Assembly (NCBI GenBank): GCA_003255065.1
Contig: QAOA01003368.1
Span: forward strand, 1,237,321 to 1,301,320
Reading direction: 5' to 3'
DNA: 64,000 bases
Source of the DNA: Cercis canadensis
Taxonomy: Eukaryota; Streptophyta; Magnoliopsida; Fabales; Fabaceae
Part shown: positions 30,163 to 43,814 of the stretch, one piece after another
Layout of the letters: each line of letters starts with the position of its first letter
How positions within the stretch are numbered: position 1 is the first letter of the stretch
Translations under genes and position numbers: made by a program
Notes under the pieces: generated by a model
Seen by the model: the letters and a program-made list of their open reading frames with translations, nothing else
Told to the model about the DNA's origin: nothing
Databases searched by the model: none

Positions 30163-30307
30163 ATATATTATGAAAGATTAAAACATGCAATGTATGATAA
30201 ATACGCGTACTTACTAATTTTAATTCCTTTAAATNATATATTATGAAAGATTAAAGCATGCAATGTATGATAAATACGCGTACTTACTAATTTTAATTCC
30301 TTTAAAT
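30163..30307. repeat. 72-bp duplication around an N (assembly join)
   Basis: Copies are 30163-30234 and 30236-30307, separated by N at 30235. They are the same length with one substitution seen. Confidence 0.88.
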
Positions 30308-31368
30308 AAAGTTTCAGAAATTTCATGACAAAAAAATTAATAGGAAAATTGCATCCAATTAGAATATATAAAATACTTAAACTTCCATGAATAATCATTG
30401 TATCCTTGCTATTATCCAACAATATATGTATTTGGTAGTTGGATATGATAACCATAAATTATAACCCAGAATAGAATGATTACAAATCTAGCTTTTCATG
30501 GCCATGTTGGAGTTATTTACATAAATATTTAAATATATCAATTTGGTAAGAATTGTTCTCATATTTTTTTTCCTTTGTTTTAGTTTGGCCTTTCATGGTT
30601 AAAGAACTTTGTTTGTATTCTTATAAAGGAACTTAGTTTGTATTGATAGTGGAGGAACAAAGTTATATTATCTTTAAAAGTTTTTAAATCATTGAATGTT
30701 GTCTAATGATGAGGAGATTATATTTGTAAAAAGTTAGTTAAATCATTGAATTCATATTAGTATTTGGTTAAAGGAAGGGTTAAAAGAATTTTATGCACAA
30801 GCATGGGTGAACTAATGAGGAGTTGTACAAATTTAAATAATTTCATACTTTATGAGAGTAATTCATGAAAATTTAGTTCAACTAACAAAAGTTTAAAGAA
30901 AAGTTAACTATTGTGCATGTACTGTATACATCTTAGAATGACCCCAAAATTCAGAAGTCCAAGTTGAAGAAGATTTTTTATAAGATCTCATTCATCTGAC
31001 AAATGAATATGAAGTTATTCTAAGAATCTATTGTAACTTGCTTCCATAAAAATATGTATCCAATGGCAATAGGTAAAAAAAAATTGACACAGACTCTTAT
31101 TATATCCACAACTGACTCTGAAATGACCAGAAAAAAAAATACAATGATAAGAATTGCATGCAGAAAAGAGTGGGGAAAATGTGTCAATGTGTAGGTGATA
31201 TTAAATCTCATTTAAACCTTACCTAACAAGAGCAGGCAACAGAAATATCAGATATCACAAAAGGTGTCAGCCTTCTACCTCTGATATCTTAATTTATTGC
31301 TACACACATGTCGCTTGTAAATTTCTTCAAGGGGAAGCTCTATGACTAACGGTGAGGGTTATGTTATA
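30308..31368. other. Intergenic, nothing recognised
   Basis: AT-rich sequence without coding signal. Confidence 0.4.
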
Positions 31369-31740
31369 CCTTTTTTAGTGGAGGTGTAACATTACACTCT
31401 CAGGTGAATTCTGGTGAAATTTATCAAGTAATTTTAGTGTTTCTATAAAGATCTTAAAAAATTGAGTTATTTAGTATGTATTAAAATATATAATTTATTA
31501 TAAAATGCAAGAATGACATTATATAAAAAAAATGTGTAAGAAAATAATTTTTTTTAAATTTACTTTTTGGCAAATTTTCTTATATTACGATGTTCTTACA
31601 TTTTATAAAAAATTGTGTGTTCTGATATATACTAGGTGACTCAATTTTTTAAGATATTCGCAGTGACACTAAAATTTCATGTAAGTCTCATTGAATCTTA
31701 TATAACTGAAAGGAGTATAGCGCTACACCATTCTAAAAGG
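31369..31740. mobile_element. Palindromic MITE, copy 1 (family shared with 36786-37135)
   Basis: Left and right halves are inverted copies. The outer arms start CCTTTTTTAG / CCTTTTAGAA, and inner arms share TCTTAAAAAATTGAGT and ATTTTAGTGT. The same structure and central sequence recur at 36786-37135. No coding capacity. Ends were placed from arm alignment by eye, and no target duplication was confirmed. Confidence 0.7.
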
Positions 31741-32416
31741 AAGTTTAGCATAGTGCTCATGTTAACTATAAGATTAAAGTAAAAGTTTCTTCCCTTCTCA
31801 ACATTTTTCCCTTTTGCCATCCTAAATATTACTTTTCTTTGGGGACAAAATCAAGTTATTTGTATTTTAGTAATAGTACTTTACTCTTCAGATGTAATTG
31901 TTTTTTTGGTGCAATTCAAGTGTAAAAATTAAAATTAGAATCTCATTAAAATTTTTTTTGGAAATGTCAGCATTTTTATGTTTTTTTTTTTAAAAAAAAA
32001 ACATAATTGTACGGAAGTGGGAATTTATGAACTTTTACAAATTATTTAGAATCTTCATCATAATTAAGCTCTAGGCATAACTTAATTTTTATTGGTATAT
32101 GAAATATTCTAATATAAAATGTTGAGAATTTGACATCCTATATTTAAATTTAACAATTAAAATATACGTGAAACATTTAAGAATGTGGTGATCTTGAATT
32201 CTTAGGAATCTTACATTATATATTTAAAGAAATGCACAGTTGAGCACTTCAAATCTTTAACGGTGAAAGTCTACAATTAAAATGCTATTGGGATCAAGTA
32301 GTTAGGATTATGACAGAAAATAATTTACTCTTCATTATTGTGTAACTTTCTATGAACAAGAAAATAAAAATAAAAAAATCCACACTCCTATAATATATAT
32401 GGGCATTCCAAACCTC

Positions 32417-32452
<36 letters not shown>

Positions 32453-35400
32453 TTTAAAATATTAGAAGATGAAAAAATCGAAATACATTTTAAATAGTAA
32501 AAACACTCTCTCAAAAATTAATCGTTTAATTTTTTATGAACTATAAAATATAAAATACTAAATTAATAATTCATTAAATTATAGAAATTTAAATAATCAT
32601 TCTTTATATCAACAGTTATTAGTATTTCATTTTCTTAGGTAAAGTAGTTAAATCAGATATTAAATAACTTGATGGTGAGACTAGAGGGGTTGAACTGTTA
32701 TTTTCATCTATTGGGGAACAGGATAAAAGAATAGACATCAAATTGTTTTAAGAACCCACGAGATCTGCCATATCCTTCATTAGGTATAGCATTCCATGCA
32801 TCATCTGTTATAGCTACATAATTGAAACATGAAATTTCTCAATTCAGAGATGCCAGTTACAATAAATTGTATATCAGATTCCATAATAATGCATGGTTAT
32901 GCTTTAATTGGGGTACTGCCTTATTCATAAAGAAGTTCTTGTTATGATCAAAGTTAAAAACTAGACGAAAAGGAAAAATTTAAAAAGACAAACAGAATAT
33001 CCGATTAGATGACTTAAAATAACATTATATATTAAATTAGGATAAATCTATTGGTACTTTTGAAAGACAAGGTCAAGCCCCATCAAAGAAAAAAATTGCC
33101 AAAATTTGGATGCATCTCTTGCTGCCGACACTTTCTGTGGTCCAAGTTTTGTATCCTCAACCACATCAGCTGCATGTAGCCAACAACTGCATTATTTTTC
33201 TTAGAAGCTATATAATGTTTTAAATTGGGTTTAATAATTAAGATTAATTGTAATATCTACATTGATCAAAAGATTTAAGCTTCATTTTTTTTTTTTTTAA
33301 TTCAATCATTCAAACACATTCTCTACCATTTTGAGGTGCAAGTGATTTGTATTACTAGGAGATTTTATCAAAATTTAGGATTGATTATCTATTGAATCAT
33401 GCTAATCCATTTTGTTATTAAATTCATTATGTTAATTAAGGATTGAAAAAAAAATCTATTCGTGAAAAGTGTGAAAAGAAAAAAAAAAATAAGTGATGTA
33501 TATAGTACATATATACTCAAGCTTGACCATGAATTTTGAAAGAGATTGAACAACCAGCAATACAATAGACAAAATGATTTCTTTCGTTCCTGTTTTTATT
33601 TTTCCCTTCGAAATAGACAAAGCAGTTAATGTCCTATCGTAGATGTTGTGTTATTATTGACAACAATGGTTTGGTTCTAAAGGGCAGGAGCTGAAGCACA
33701 GTGCTACTGATATGCTGGAACAACACAATCACTATCTCTATATACCAGATAACCAAATATACCCTTTTCACAGAACAAATTGAATTATTCACTCTCTTTC
33801 TCTCACTCAAAATAGAGAGAGAAATAGAAGGTGGGGTAGAGTAGAGACAGTATTTTTCCTTGAAAGAATGAGAATCCAAAGGGGGAATTTCAAAGATATT
33901 ATCAATCTGCATGTGTGCCTGAATGCATCACATGCTTATGGTTCTTGCTTTGGAGCATCTAGAACAAAATTTGGCAAGTGGGACAAATTAGATGCTTCCT
34001 TTATGCCATAGCTGGCTCTCCATTTATTTCTTGTGTATTAATTGGCAGCAACAAACGTATCTGAGATTGTCACTCTGAAAATAAAAATCTTAGGAATAAA
34101 ATAAAAAAAGGGTCCAATAAATCTCTCAAATTAATCAATTTTCTTTGCCTTTGAACCCTCCATTGAGCCCAATTAGCTTAATTTTTTATGGCTAAGTTAG
34201 GGTTTGGTGGATATATATTGTTTCTTAAAGTAAACCTGCCACCCACCGGAGTTTGAACTTTAATTAATTAAATACTAATATGTGCTTAATATATAATAGT
34301 ATGCATTAAAAAAATAACTACTTCATGTAAATAGCTTAACTGATAAGTTTTCGGTGTAAACTACGTACAAATAATAATTTATATCTATCAAAATTAACTG
34401 GGTGAGTTATAATTAAAGACAATTGGGGACCATATGGTCTTTAATGTAGAGATAGGTCAGTTCCCCAAGTCTATTCTGCCTACCTATTTGGTGTGATTTA
34501 GGAACGTAGCTTTCTGATCAGTGGCACTACTTAATAATCTCATCAAAAGTCACAGAGAATTGTCACCTTCTGTGAGAGATAGACAAGTACATCTCTCACT
34601 TTTTTTGTCTTTTGTTTTTTTAATGTAACTATGAAATTGGCAAGGGAATCACAACTTGAACGAGTGCTGTGTTCTAATGTGAAGAATTTGAATAATTTAT
34701 AAGAGAATAGAATTTCGAATCTCTTTATTATCATATGATTAAAAGGTTAAAATGTATTGTAATTTTTTTTTTATAGTTTAGACAAATTTTAAATTAAATT
34801 TTTTTTATAATTTTTTTTAATCTTTATAGTTTAAATTTTTTTTAATTAAGTTTTTGCGATCACTTTTAGTTATAATTTTGTCAGTTTAATATTTATNCAA
34901 ACGATTTATTTATGTGACAATAAAAAAAAGTTAACGTGACATCAAAATAACCCAAAAATTACCACTCATCATCTTCTATTTTCTTTCTTTCTCTCTTTAC
35001 CTTCTTTTTCCCTTCTCTCTACTCAAAGTTTGATCTCCAAAAAATCCGAAAGGTAGAAAAGGTGCTTTTTTTCCTGTGTGTTTTAAACCTTCCTTAATGT
35101 ACTCAATTATTATTTTGGCATGGTGAAAAAAAAAATGAGAACATTTTTCTCAATCAAGAAAAGCATTTTCTTATGTTTAATTACCTTGTAAAATTCTTGC
35201 TGCAGGGAAGACTCCACTAGACATTTCAATTTCAGGGTATATACTATATTAATGTGAAGCTATATCTGGAAAGCAACCTTCTAGCAGTGGTGACTATTAT
35301 TGGAAGACTTGATAGAAAAGAAAAGGTGAAAAGATAAAGGTTGAAAAGAAGCAAGGGCCAAAGGGATCAATAATTGTAAAGAACGTGAACTATTAGATCA

Positions 35401-36785
35401 TGGTTTTGGACTGTAGATTGGCTTTTAAGTTTCTTCCTTGCAACTCAATTGTTTCGTTGTTGTTTCTGAAACAAGTTTTCAGTACTCGAGGGAATATGAG
35501 ACTGAGAAAGTTTCCAGTGAAAGGTAACACTCCAATTGGTGGATCTCCAAAAGTGAATTAGTTGTAAGGTTATCATATTTAGTTAGTGATATTCTTATTT
35601 CTACAGAAAAATCATTGAAGGGTCGTCTTGCACTCAATATAGTGTATATTTTTGGTAATGCATGCACTTGATCTTAAAGTTCTTAACACAACAAATAGGT
35701 GGAACTTGTTAGAGAAATTAGGTACCATAGCCCAATCAATGATGGTTAACCTTAATCCTATACAATAATTAATGGACAATTGACCAATTAACAATACCTA
35801 GCTAGTCAAGGATAGGAGAGAGATGGTTTGGAAAGAAAACCATTTTGATTCGTCAATGCACTAATAACATTTACACTAGCTCATAATTGTGGAGTTAACA
35901 AAATCTTAGTTATAAAAAAGAGAAAACTTAAGTAAACATATTTGAATTCAAATTGTATCACTATATTAATGTGAATTTAACCGTTGTATAGTGCATATGT
36001 TTAGCTAAGATGTAGAATTTCTGCAATAATAAAAATCATTGTTATGAAAATTACTTTTGTGATAATTGCTTTCATAAAAAAGCAGTTTTCATTTGGCCAA
36101 ATAATCTAATAAGCATTTTTAATTTTAACTTTAATTTGAGGATGCTTTTATAATTTTATCTAAAAATATTAAAGTTTGCACTTTCAATTTCTACTTTTAT
36201 GAAACAAAACTCCAAATATTTGCTTCTCATCTGTAGAAAAAAATTATGTTGTCATAAATCTTTTTATAAATTGGTCAAACACCAATAAAATTACAGAAAA
36301 GCGTTTTTGTCCAAAGAAACACTTTTAAATTATTAAAAGCTTTGGCCAAACATGCACATCATCTTGTTTAGAGCCCATTTTAAGATCATCATACCATCAT
36401 TGCACATTTAAAAAATAACAAAAAAAACCCATCAAAAGAAAAAATTAACCAAAAAAATCCCGTCTAAAAATTCCCATGTTCTATATTGCACCTCTTTGTA
36501 GGAGTTACAAAGTATATTTGATTACAAATATCTATAATCGTTTTTTTTTTTTTTGCAGAATATCTGAAATCATTTGCAATTGGAAACTTTCCCCAATGCA
36601 TTGGATGCCAAGTTCTTCCAATTTATTTGCTAAAAAGTGATTATCCATAATTGAATATCCTGGGTTTTTAGTAGACACGTGGCAGGCATCGTGAGCTAAA
36701 TAATTTCCAAACGATGACTCCAAAGGAAGTGATTATTAATTAGGTGAACTTTAAGCTATCACCTCCAAAATAGGTGGCAGTGGTA
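31741..36785. other. Long AT-rich intergenic stretch
   Basis: No gene was recognised. It contains a (TA)n microsatellite at about 32419-32449, an N at 34897 without obvious flanking duplication, and at about 36092-36355 a pair of TTTGGCCAAA motifs at the ends of a weak inverted repeat that may be another small MITE. Confidence 0.4.
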
Positions 36786-37135
36786 CATTTTTTTTGTTGG
36801 GTAGGTTTGGGTAAGATTTATTTAATGATTTTAGTATTATTGTAAATATTTTAAAAAATTAAGTCATTTAATATATGTAAGTATACATAATTTTTTATAA
36901 AATATAAAAATGATACAATATAAAAAATGTGTCAAGAAATAACTTTTTTAATTTTATTTTTTGGGTTATTTTCTTATATAGTGATGTTCTTACATTTTAT
37001 AAAAAAATTGTATATTTTAACATATATTGTATGACTCAATTTTTTGATATCTTTATAATAATATCAAAATCACACTATAAATTCTACCAAATCCCATTCA
37101 ATTGAGAGAGTATAACACTACCCAAAAAAAAAATG
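36786..37135. mobile_element. Palindromic MITE, copy 2
   Basis: Inverted arms CATTTTTTTTGTTGGGTAG (left) and the complement of CTACCC(A)nTG (right) continue through matching inner arms (TTTTAAAAAATTAAGTCA against TGACTCAATTTTTTGATA). The internal sequence matches the copy at 31369-31740, including CTTACATTTTATAAAA on the right arm. Non-coding. Confidence 0.72.
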
Positions 37136-38532
37136 ATAACTTAGTCCTCATCAATTAATTAACATTGTTTTCCACAAAAAAGAGCCAATAGCTTAGCAGA
37201 CTTTGCTTTGTTGACTGACTCAAAGTATATTATAGAAAAGCAACATAAAATTCAGGGCCCACACTGAAGGAACGTGGCATATAACCCATATAATTCCCAC
37301 GTGTCATTATATCGTGAAATTTATGTTGCAGTAATTTTATTAACTCCACTAACAACAATTCTTACAATAATTTACATTATACATATATATAATANATTAT
37401 ACATATATAATTATATTTAAGTTTAATAAAATTTAAATTTTTGATTAAATTTATTTATTTATTTATTTTATATCTCAAATAACACCACCTTAACTAACTA
37501 GTATAAAATAGTGCGATTTACTCATGTGTTACGAACATTTCTTGAATGCTGTGGACAGCTTTATATCTATTAAAAGAAAAACCGTCGATGGTTACGGTAT
37601 GATTAATACTTTGATTGTACTTACGACAATAAAGTAACAAGAAAACGATGCGCAATTATGAGCAGATTTGTTATACGGATGAAGATGGCCACGTGTACTA
37701 AAAGTCGACACGTAAGCTAGTGGGGCCCATGCTCAATTATGATTTATGAGGGAGAGGTGTATAAGGTGTGGCCCACAAGACCTTTGTGATTGTGAGAACT
37801 GAGATGTGGGTGACAGCTGGGTGAGCCCTACAGTTTTCGTCGGTGGAAAGCGAACCTTGTTAGGTAGTAAACGGAACGGAAGAGGAACAAGAAGAAAAAA
37901 AACAAAAAAAGGAAAAATAAATTTTTAGCTTAGCCTCACTACCCGTTACACTTTGGGATAATGAATGGTGGCGATTGTTACACATGTCAAATGGTGACGC
38001 ACAGATAGGTTAAAGTAGGACAGTGGTTGTCGATGTCGTTTTCGGAACAGGGAAAGTGCGACAGTCGTTTGGGGAATAATGTACGTCATTAATTAGTTGA
38101 AGAAAAAGGAAAATAAATATTGTGGAAGATGCATGTATTTTTGTCGGTGAGACTTATCAAAGAAAGCACTGTACTGTTGTGTGGGATTTTGGAATAGCCC
38201 GCGAGTTTCTCGTATTGGGAGATGAAGCGCGCGAAAATATGGCGGGAACTAATTTTTTACCCCAGAAAGTCAAAATTGTAACTCCCGGGCAAGGAGGCGA
38301 CTTGTCTTTTCCCTGTATTGCAATTTGCAACGAGAACTTTTTTATTTTTTATTTTCTTGATTTTTCTTATGGATACAACTTTGTTGCTATAAGTGGCATA
38401 GTGCATAGTGAAATGGAAATGGGAGAATTGGTTTTTATGTTAATTACATATTGACCTTAAATAGATAAGGTAATTATATATTTGTCCATAAACTAATCAT
38501 AATTACAAAATGATGCTCTACCTATCGTTTTC
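37136..38532. other. Intergenic with promoter-like motifs
   Basis: G-box/ABRE-like cores occur at about 37299 (CCACGTGTC) and 37689 (CCACGTGT). An N at 37395 sits between short repeats (ATTATACATATATA). A frame at 38122-38454 is open but matches nothing and has no coding bias that I can see. Confidence 0.35.
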
Positions 38533-38710
38533 AAAGAAGAGCAATCCAAATATCAGAATTAGTTGAGTTGGGAAGAGAAACAAAATCGTGAGGGTTAGAG
38601 AGAGAGAGAGAGAGAGAGAGGGTCGAAGGTGCTGNCAAAGAAGAGCAATCCAAATAGCACAATCAGTTGAGTTGGGAAGAGAAACAAAATTGTGAGGGTT
38701 AGAGAGAGAG
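38533..38710. repeat. ~100-bp duplication around an N, with (GA)n
   Basis: The block starting CAAAGAAGAGCAATCCAAAT occurs at about 38533-38634 and again at 38636-38710, separated by N at 38635. The copies differ by several substitutions and in the length of the GA run (38596-38621 in copy 1). Confidence 0.85.
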
Positions 38711-39259
38711 CTGTTTCATTAATCTATTGATAACTTGAGCTGCTTCAAATCAAGAAGAAATGGTAAGTTATCTCCTGCCACTATTATTCTATTTTTTTAA
38801 CTGAAAAGAGAATAAGACATTTTAAAAAATTGGATAGAAATGTGATGAGGAATTATTGAACAGGATATTTATTCTTTCTCCATTATGTATGTGTTTAGAA
38901 AAAAAAAAAGATGGAATAGTTGTATATTGAGTNAAGGAATAGTTGCATATTGAGTGAAGACTTGATCAAAATTTATTTGAATTTGGAATTCTGCTTATAG
39001 AATACATTTATGGTGAAAGAAATGAATCTAGTGGTATAAAAAAATTTCTATTATAGAATGTATTTGCAGACATTTTGGGTATTTCTATCCTATGCATTCT
39101 ATGTCAGATATAAGAATGAAATTTGAAAGAATAAAATAGTAATTTTTTCCCATTCTATTCTATTTCGTAATTCACAAAAATCAATTTCGCATTTTGTTTA
39201 TTGAATTTTGAAAATTTTAATTTAAGTAAATAAATAATAATTGCATGGATTAAATGTTT
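38711..39259. other. Intergenic with a further N join
   Basis: A second N at 38933 lies between copies of GGAATAGTTG.ATATTGAGT. An ATG at 38760-38762 is followed at once by a perfect donor (GTAAGT), so a gene may start here, but I found no later exon. Confidence 0.35.
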
Positions 39260-40247
39260 ATGCATAATGCATTTTCAAATACATGTGACTCTGATTGTAT
39301 TAGTAGATTAAATAAAAGATTTGAGGATTGGCAAAAGGAAGTTGTTGCAAATATTGGTTTTAGTTGGCTAATGGGAATGATGTGTGAGAAATTGATAGCG
39401 GACGTTTGCTAGTTTGTCGTTAATAATTTTGATTTTGAAGCAATGGTGCTAGAGGTTAATGATAGGAAAGTTGATGTTAGTGTTGTACATATAAAAATTG
39501 TATTGGGTTTAAAAAATGAGGGTAAATACATAAGTTCTATTTCTTCAGAAAAATATGGTGCTAAAATTGCCCGGGGTTCTTCATTTAATGAGGGTATTCT
39601 TGTCTAGAGTAAGTTGGAAGAGATCATTTTTAGGCTGAATTTGACAATTGATATATTTCTTGAAGCGTATGTATTGTATGTATTTGTTGCTTTCCTTGCG
39701 CCTAATTGTAGTGGTTGTGATTCACCTTGTATGGTAGAAGCTGCAAAGCAAGTTGACAAAATTGAAAGAAGAAATTGGGCTGAGTTTGTATTTAACTACT
39801 TAGTTGATGGCATTGCACAATTCAAAAGGAAAGAAGAGATGATTGTGAATGGGTGTTTATTTTTTCTTGAAGTAAGCAGAGAAATGTAATAATAAAATTG
39901 ATAATAATAGTTATTAGTTATTTAGATTCATATAAATATGATTTATAAGAATTTTTTTCACTCCATTGCAGCTATTGTACATGAATTTGGTAAAAATTGA
40001 ACAATTTGAGGCTCTCTTATTAAGAATTGTTCCTAGAATCTTTGCATGGGATGATTATGATATTCATAATTTTTCTCTCGTAATGGTTGGACATGAATAT
40101 TATGAGGTGAAGAACATTAATATAAATGAAAATTTGAAAATGCAATTGAATGTTTGTTGTATCTGCAACCTTGATAAGTTTTATTCATATATTTGTAAAT
40201 TGTTTATGTGGTGTGCAAGTTATATGAAAATGAAGGACACCAATTGA
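39260..40247 (+). pseudogene. Relic of a DUF1985/Ulp1-associated plant gene
   Basis: From the ATG at 39260 the frame reads through RFEDWQKEVVANIGFSWLMG to a TAG after IADVC (about 39410), continues open to another TAG (about 39605), then runs SKLEEIIFRL, YVLYVFVAFLAPN, WAEFVFNYLVDGI and VNGCLFFLE to 39871. A GT-AG intron (39872-39971) leads to LLYMNLVKIEQFEALLLRI and FAWDDYD. The order (small-domain start, Y.LYVF..FLAP, W..FV...LV.GI, GC..FL, then LLYM) is that of the domain found ahead of Ulp1-like proteases in plant genes often carried by transposons. No protease domain follows. Two in-frame stops mark it as inactive. The family call is by memory of the motif order, so it is moderate. Confidence 0.5.
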
Positions 40248-42613
40248 ATATGCAAGTGAATGATTTGAAGTAAGTTTTTATTAAAAGTAATGATTTCTAT
40301 TTTGGTGTTAATGATAAATTCAAATGATTGTGTTTATTTTGAGAAATTGATTTTGAGTAATACTACTACTAAAAATAAGAATTATATATATTGTTTCATG
40401 TTTGTAGGTGGGTTTTAAATAAATTAAAAAAATGCGTAGAGGTTTTGTATAGTAAAATTTACATTTTGCGTGAATATGTGAGAACCTCACTTCTAATTTG
40501 AGGAAGTGTGACATAAATCACTTAAGACGTAAGAAGATAATATGTGATTAATGATTAATTTTTTTTTTGTTGATAATGCTAGCAATTAAAATGTACAATA
40601 CTTATTTTTCATCATAACTTTTAAGTCAAAGAAGAAGTTGCATGAGAAATTACTTAGTCTAGGAGTTGGTAGAAAATGAAAGATTGCCAAGATAAGGAAA
40701 GTGATTGTTTGTGATAGGAAGATGAATTGATATAAATGAAAGTTAACGGTCATTAGCATAATTGAACCCTTCATTTGAATAATATTATACATGTCAATGA
40801 TTAAGTTATTTATGTGGTAGGATATGACATTTCACTGCAATTATATGTCATTTATATATGTGATATTGTTGTAATTTGAACTATGAAATTAATCGATGTG
40901 TCAACACTCTCTATGTTTTGATTAATGAAAAAATTTATGAATGCAATTGTTATTTGTTGATAATGTTTAGATTACATTTAAAGAATGTGGCCGATTGTCC
41001 TCCACAATTGGAGGAGGCTATGCTGGTTTTTGGCTGAATTATTCCTGAAGTATTTTTTGAATGTAGAAATTGAGTAATCTTAGATGTATTAAGCATGATA
41101 GGTTTGTCTCGGGGCTAATGATTAGTTTAGTTATGACCAATTTAAGATGTGATGAATCACTTGCTAGTTTTTATATTGTGTCATTCTAGTTCCTTTCATG
41201 TAGGAAAATGTTGAGGATGTGATGAACTATATCATGGTCCTTCAACACTTATAGTATGGATTTATTTATTTATTTTTAAACATGAGTATTCATTTATAAA
41301 TTCTCTCTCACTACTGAATTCATCCAAGACAACAAAAGTTGTATTGAAATTTCATATCATATATTTATTTCCTAACATTATACTTCAAATGAACATAAAT
41401 GTCTTCTTGGATACAATGAGGGCCTTCCAAACAAATATAATCATATATGATCCTCTAGATAGTGCTGGTGCATCTTGGCTGTATTGAAAATATGGTATTT
41501 ATGCCATGAACAAGCAAAACATCTGGTATATTCACATGAAAAACAATCAAACAATTCATTCAACTTTCTTTCTTATCTATTGCACAAGTAACATGTAGCG
41601 CTAAGGAGTAAATGAGGCAAGACATGCAGAAAACAAGCGCACTACACACCAAATCAGAGTATTGTGTTTTCTCTGTTATCCGCATGCCACAACTTCTAAA
41701 GCCAAGACGAGGTATAAACTACCAACCAATAAGAATTTAGGAGCAACAAATAGAGGCTAAATCTAAACCAACTAAAAAAAAAACAAAGAGTCACTCCTTC
41801 ATGTTTTGTACTGCCCTTATAATAACCTCTGGATTGATAGTCAGGGCATCCTAAATTGCTAGTTTTAGGACATAAAATCAATTATCAAGACAAAAAAAAT
41901 GAGTTTCCTCTTAATGTTGATTGCATGACATGCACCATGCAACACTTGTTCAAGTGGTCTGGCTCCACAACATTCCATGGGGCATATGCGATTAATAACA
42001 ATGGTAGAAAGTTACCTATGTATAATAATACCAGGTTGAGGAAAGATAAAAGTTCAACCAAGTAACGTTGCTCAGCAGTCTATAAGACTAGCTAGCACTT
42101 ATCTCAACCCATATAAGTTCTACATAAGCTATTTGAAATTTTTTCACCAACCCCAATAAGTTTTAGTGAGATATTTTCATAGAGTGATATTGAGATAGCT
42201 GAAAGGAAATTGAGCAATTCCTACAAGATTCTCACTAAGGTGATAATTTTTCCATTAAGAAAGAGAAAATGAATTGTTAGCATAAGCAATATTTTTATGT
42301 ACACTATCTAATATTACACTGATTAAGGTGACATAATTTATGTTTTAAAAAAAGTTTAAGTGAGTTTAACAGTGAAACTCAAATTTTTCGAATTGAATAA
42401 TTGATTTACATTCATCTAATAAATGAATGCTCATTTATCGAGAGGGAGGAAGGGAGGGAGTGCACTCTTTATTTTCTCCTTGTCAAATTTGAGTAAAAGT
42501 CAAAAATATTGGGATTGTGCCCCACAAACTATTTTTGCATCCATATACTAGAATGACTTGCATGTCTGCCATATTGTTCACAGCAAAAAGAATTGAATAC
42601 GGGGAAACATGAA
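40248..42613. other. Intergenic, nothing recognised
   Basis: AT-rich sequence with no coding signal that I can support. Confidence 0.4.
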
Positions 42614-43015
42614 TATGCTGGTCCATATCAACATTTAAACAAACAATATACATGATAAAAATTTAATGTTCACATAAAAAGAAAATAAATTAACAATGCA
42701 CACAACCAAAACAAAAATTGATACTAGCAATCGAAAGATTAAAACACATGTCCCATAGGTAATTATTCTGACTTGAGCATTCACTAATTAATCATGCTTG
42801 AAGATGCTGAGGGTTATAATGCTGGTCCATATCAACATTTAAACAAACAATATACATGATAAAATTTTAATGTTCACATAAAAAGAAAATAAATTAACAA
42901 TGCACACAACCAAAACAAAAATTGATACTAGCAATCGAAAGATTAAAACACATGCCCCATAGGTAATTATTCTGACTTGAACATTCACTAATCATGCTTG
43001 AAGATGCTGAGGGTT
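42614..43015. repeat. ~200-bp tandem duplication
   Basis: The unit starting ATGCTGGTCCATATCAAC occurs at 42614-42817 and again at 42819-43015. Copies differ by a few substitutions and a short deletion near GAACATTCACTAA. Unlike most duplications here it has no N between the copies. A 93-codon frame follows at 42994 (MLEDAEGYFFHSF...) but I do not recognise it. Confidence 0.85.
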
Positions 43016-43814
43016 ATTTCTTTCATTCTTTTGTTGGTGATCTCAAATATGATGATATCACATTTTTTCAGACCACATTCATCGTTGATAATTTCTCACC
43101 TAATAGAAATATTGGCATAAGTAGGTATGTTTTCTCATGGAAAGCTAATGACATTCCAAGACTACGCCCAATATTTCATTGTCCAATTTTTTGTATCTCC
43201 AATCTTAAACTTTTATATTTCTCAGAGATTGGACGGGATACATACTCCAAAAGTTTGAATAACCAATTTTTTTAGAAAAAAAAAAGATTAATATGGCTAC
43301 TGTCTGAAACTTGACACAATTAAAATGAGCAAAATCAAAAGATATCATCATAAAAAAAGATTATTACCATAATTGTCCGATTTGTGTTATTCTCATGAAA
43401 CCATTAGCCAAGAATCATTGTGCAAAGTTTCTTAGAATTACAAGGCAGGGGGATGCATTACTTGTGTGAACACTTCTTGATCTGCCTGTAAAACTCAAAT
43501 GCATTTAGTACAATATAGTTGAAAATGAATTTAAAAAAAATTGGCTTTTAGAAAAGTTTTCAATTAGGAAGATATACATTTGAGTATTTCAACTAGACTG
43601 TTATTAACATCTTCAGAGAAATCTCTATCGTGAAGGCCATTGTGTCCTATATCTTCAGCCAATCCTTTGCCTTTAGAGTTAGGATTCGGTACTCTCATCT
43701 CCTCATTATCTCCACTTTTATTGAGCTTAAGCAGTTTCTTGTAGTCCACTTGCATGGTGGACATGTAAAAAATTTTAAACTTAAAAGTTGAGTTATTCAT
43801 GTAGTTGAATGTCA
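43016..43814. other. Intergenic, two unrecognised short frames
   Basis: Open frames at 42994-43275 (+) and 43564-43800 (-) match no family I know. The second is rich in Asn, Lys and Asp. They may be pieces of a decayed gene. Confidence 0.3.

Noticed and set aside
38122-38454. 110-codon plus-strand frame
   Set aside because: No recognisable domain, no signal of coding bias and no homologous motif. Likely chance.
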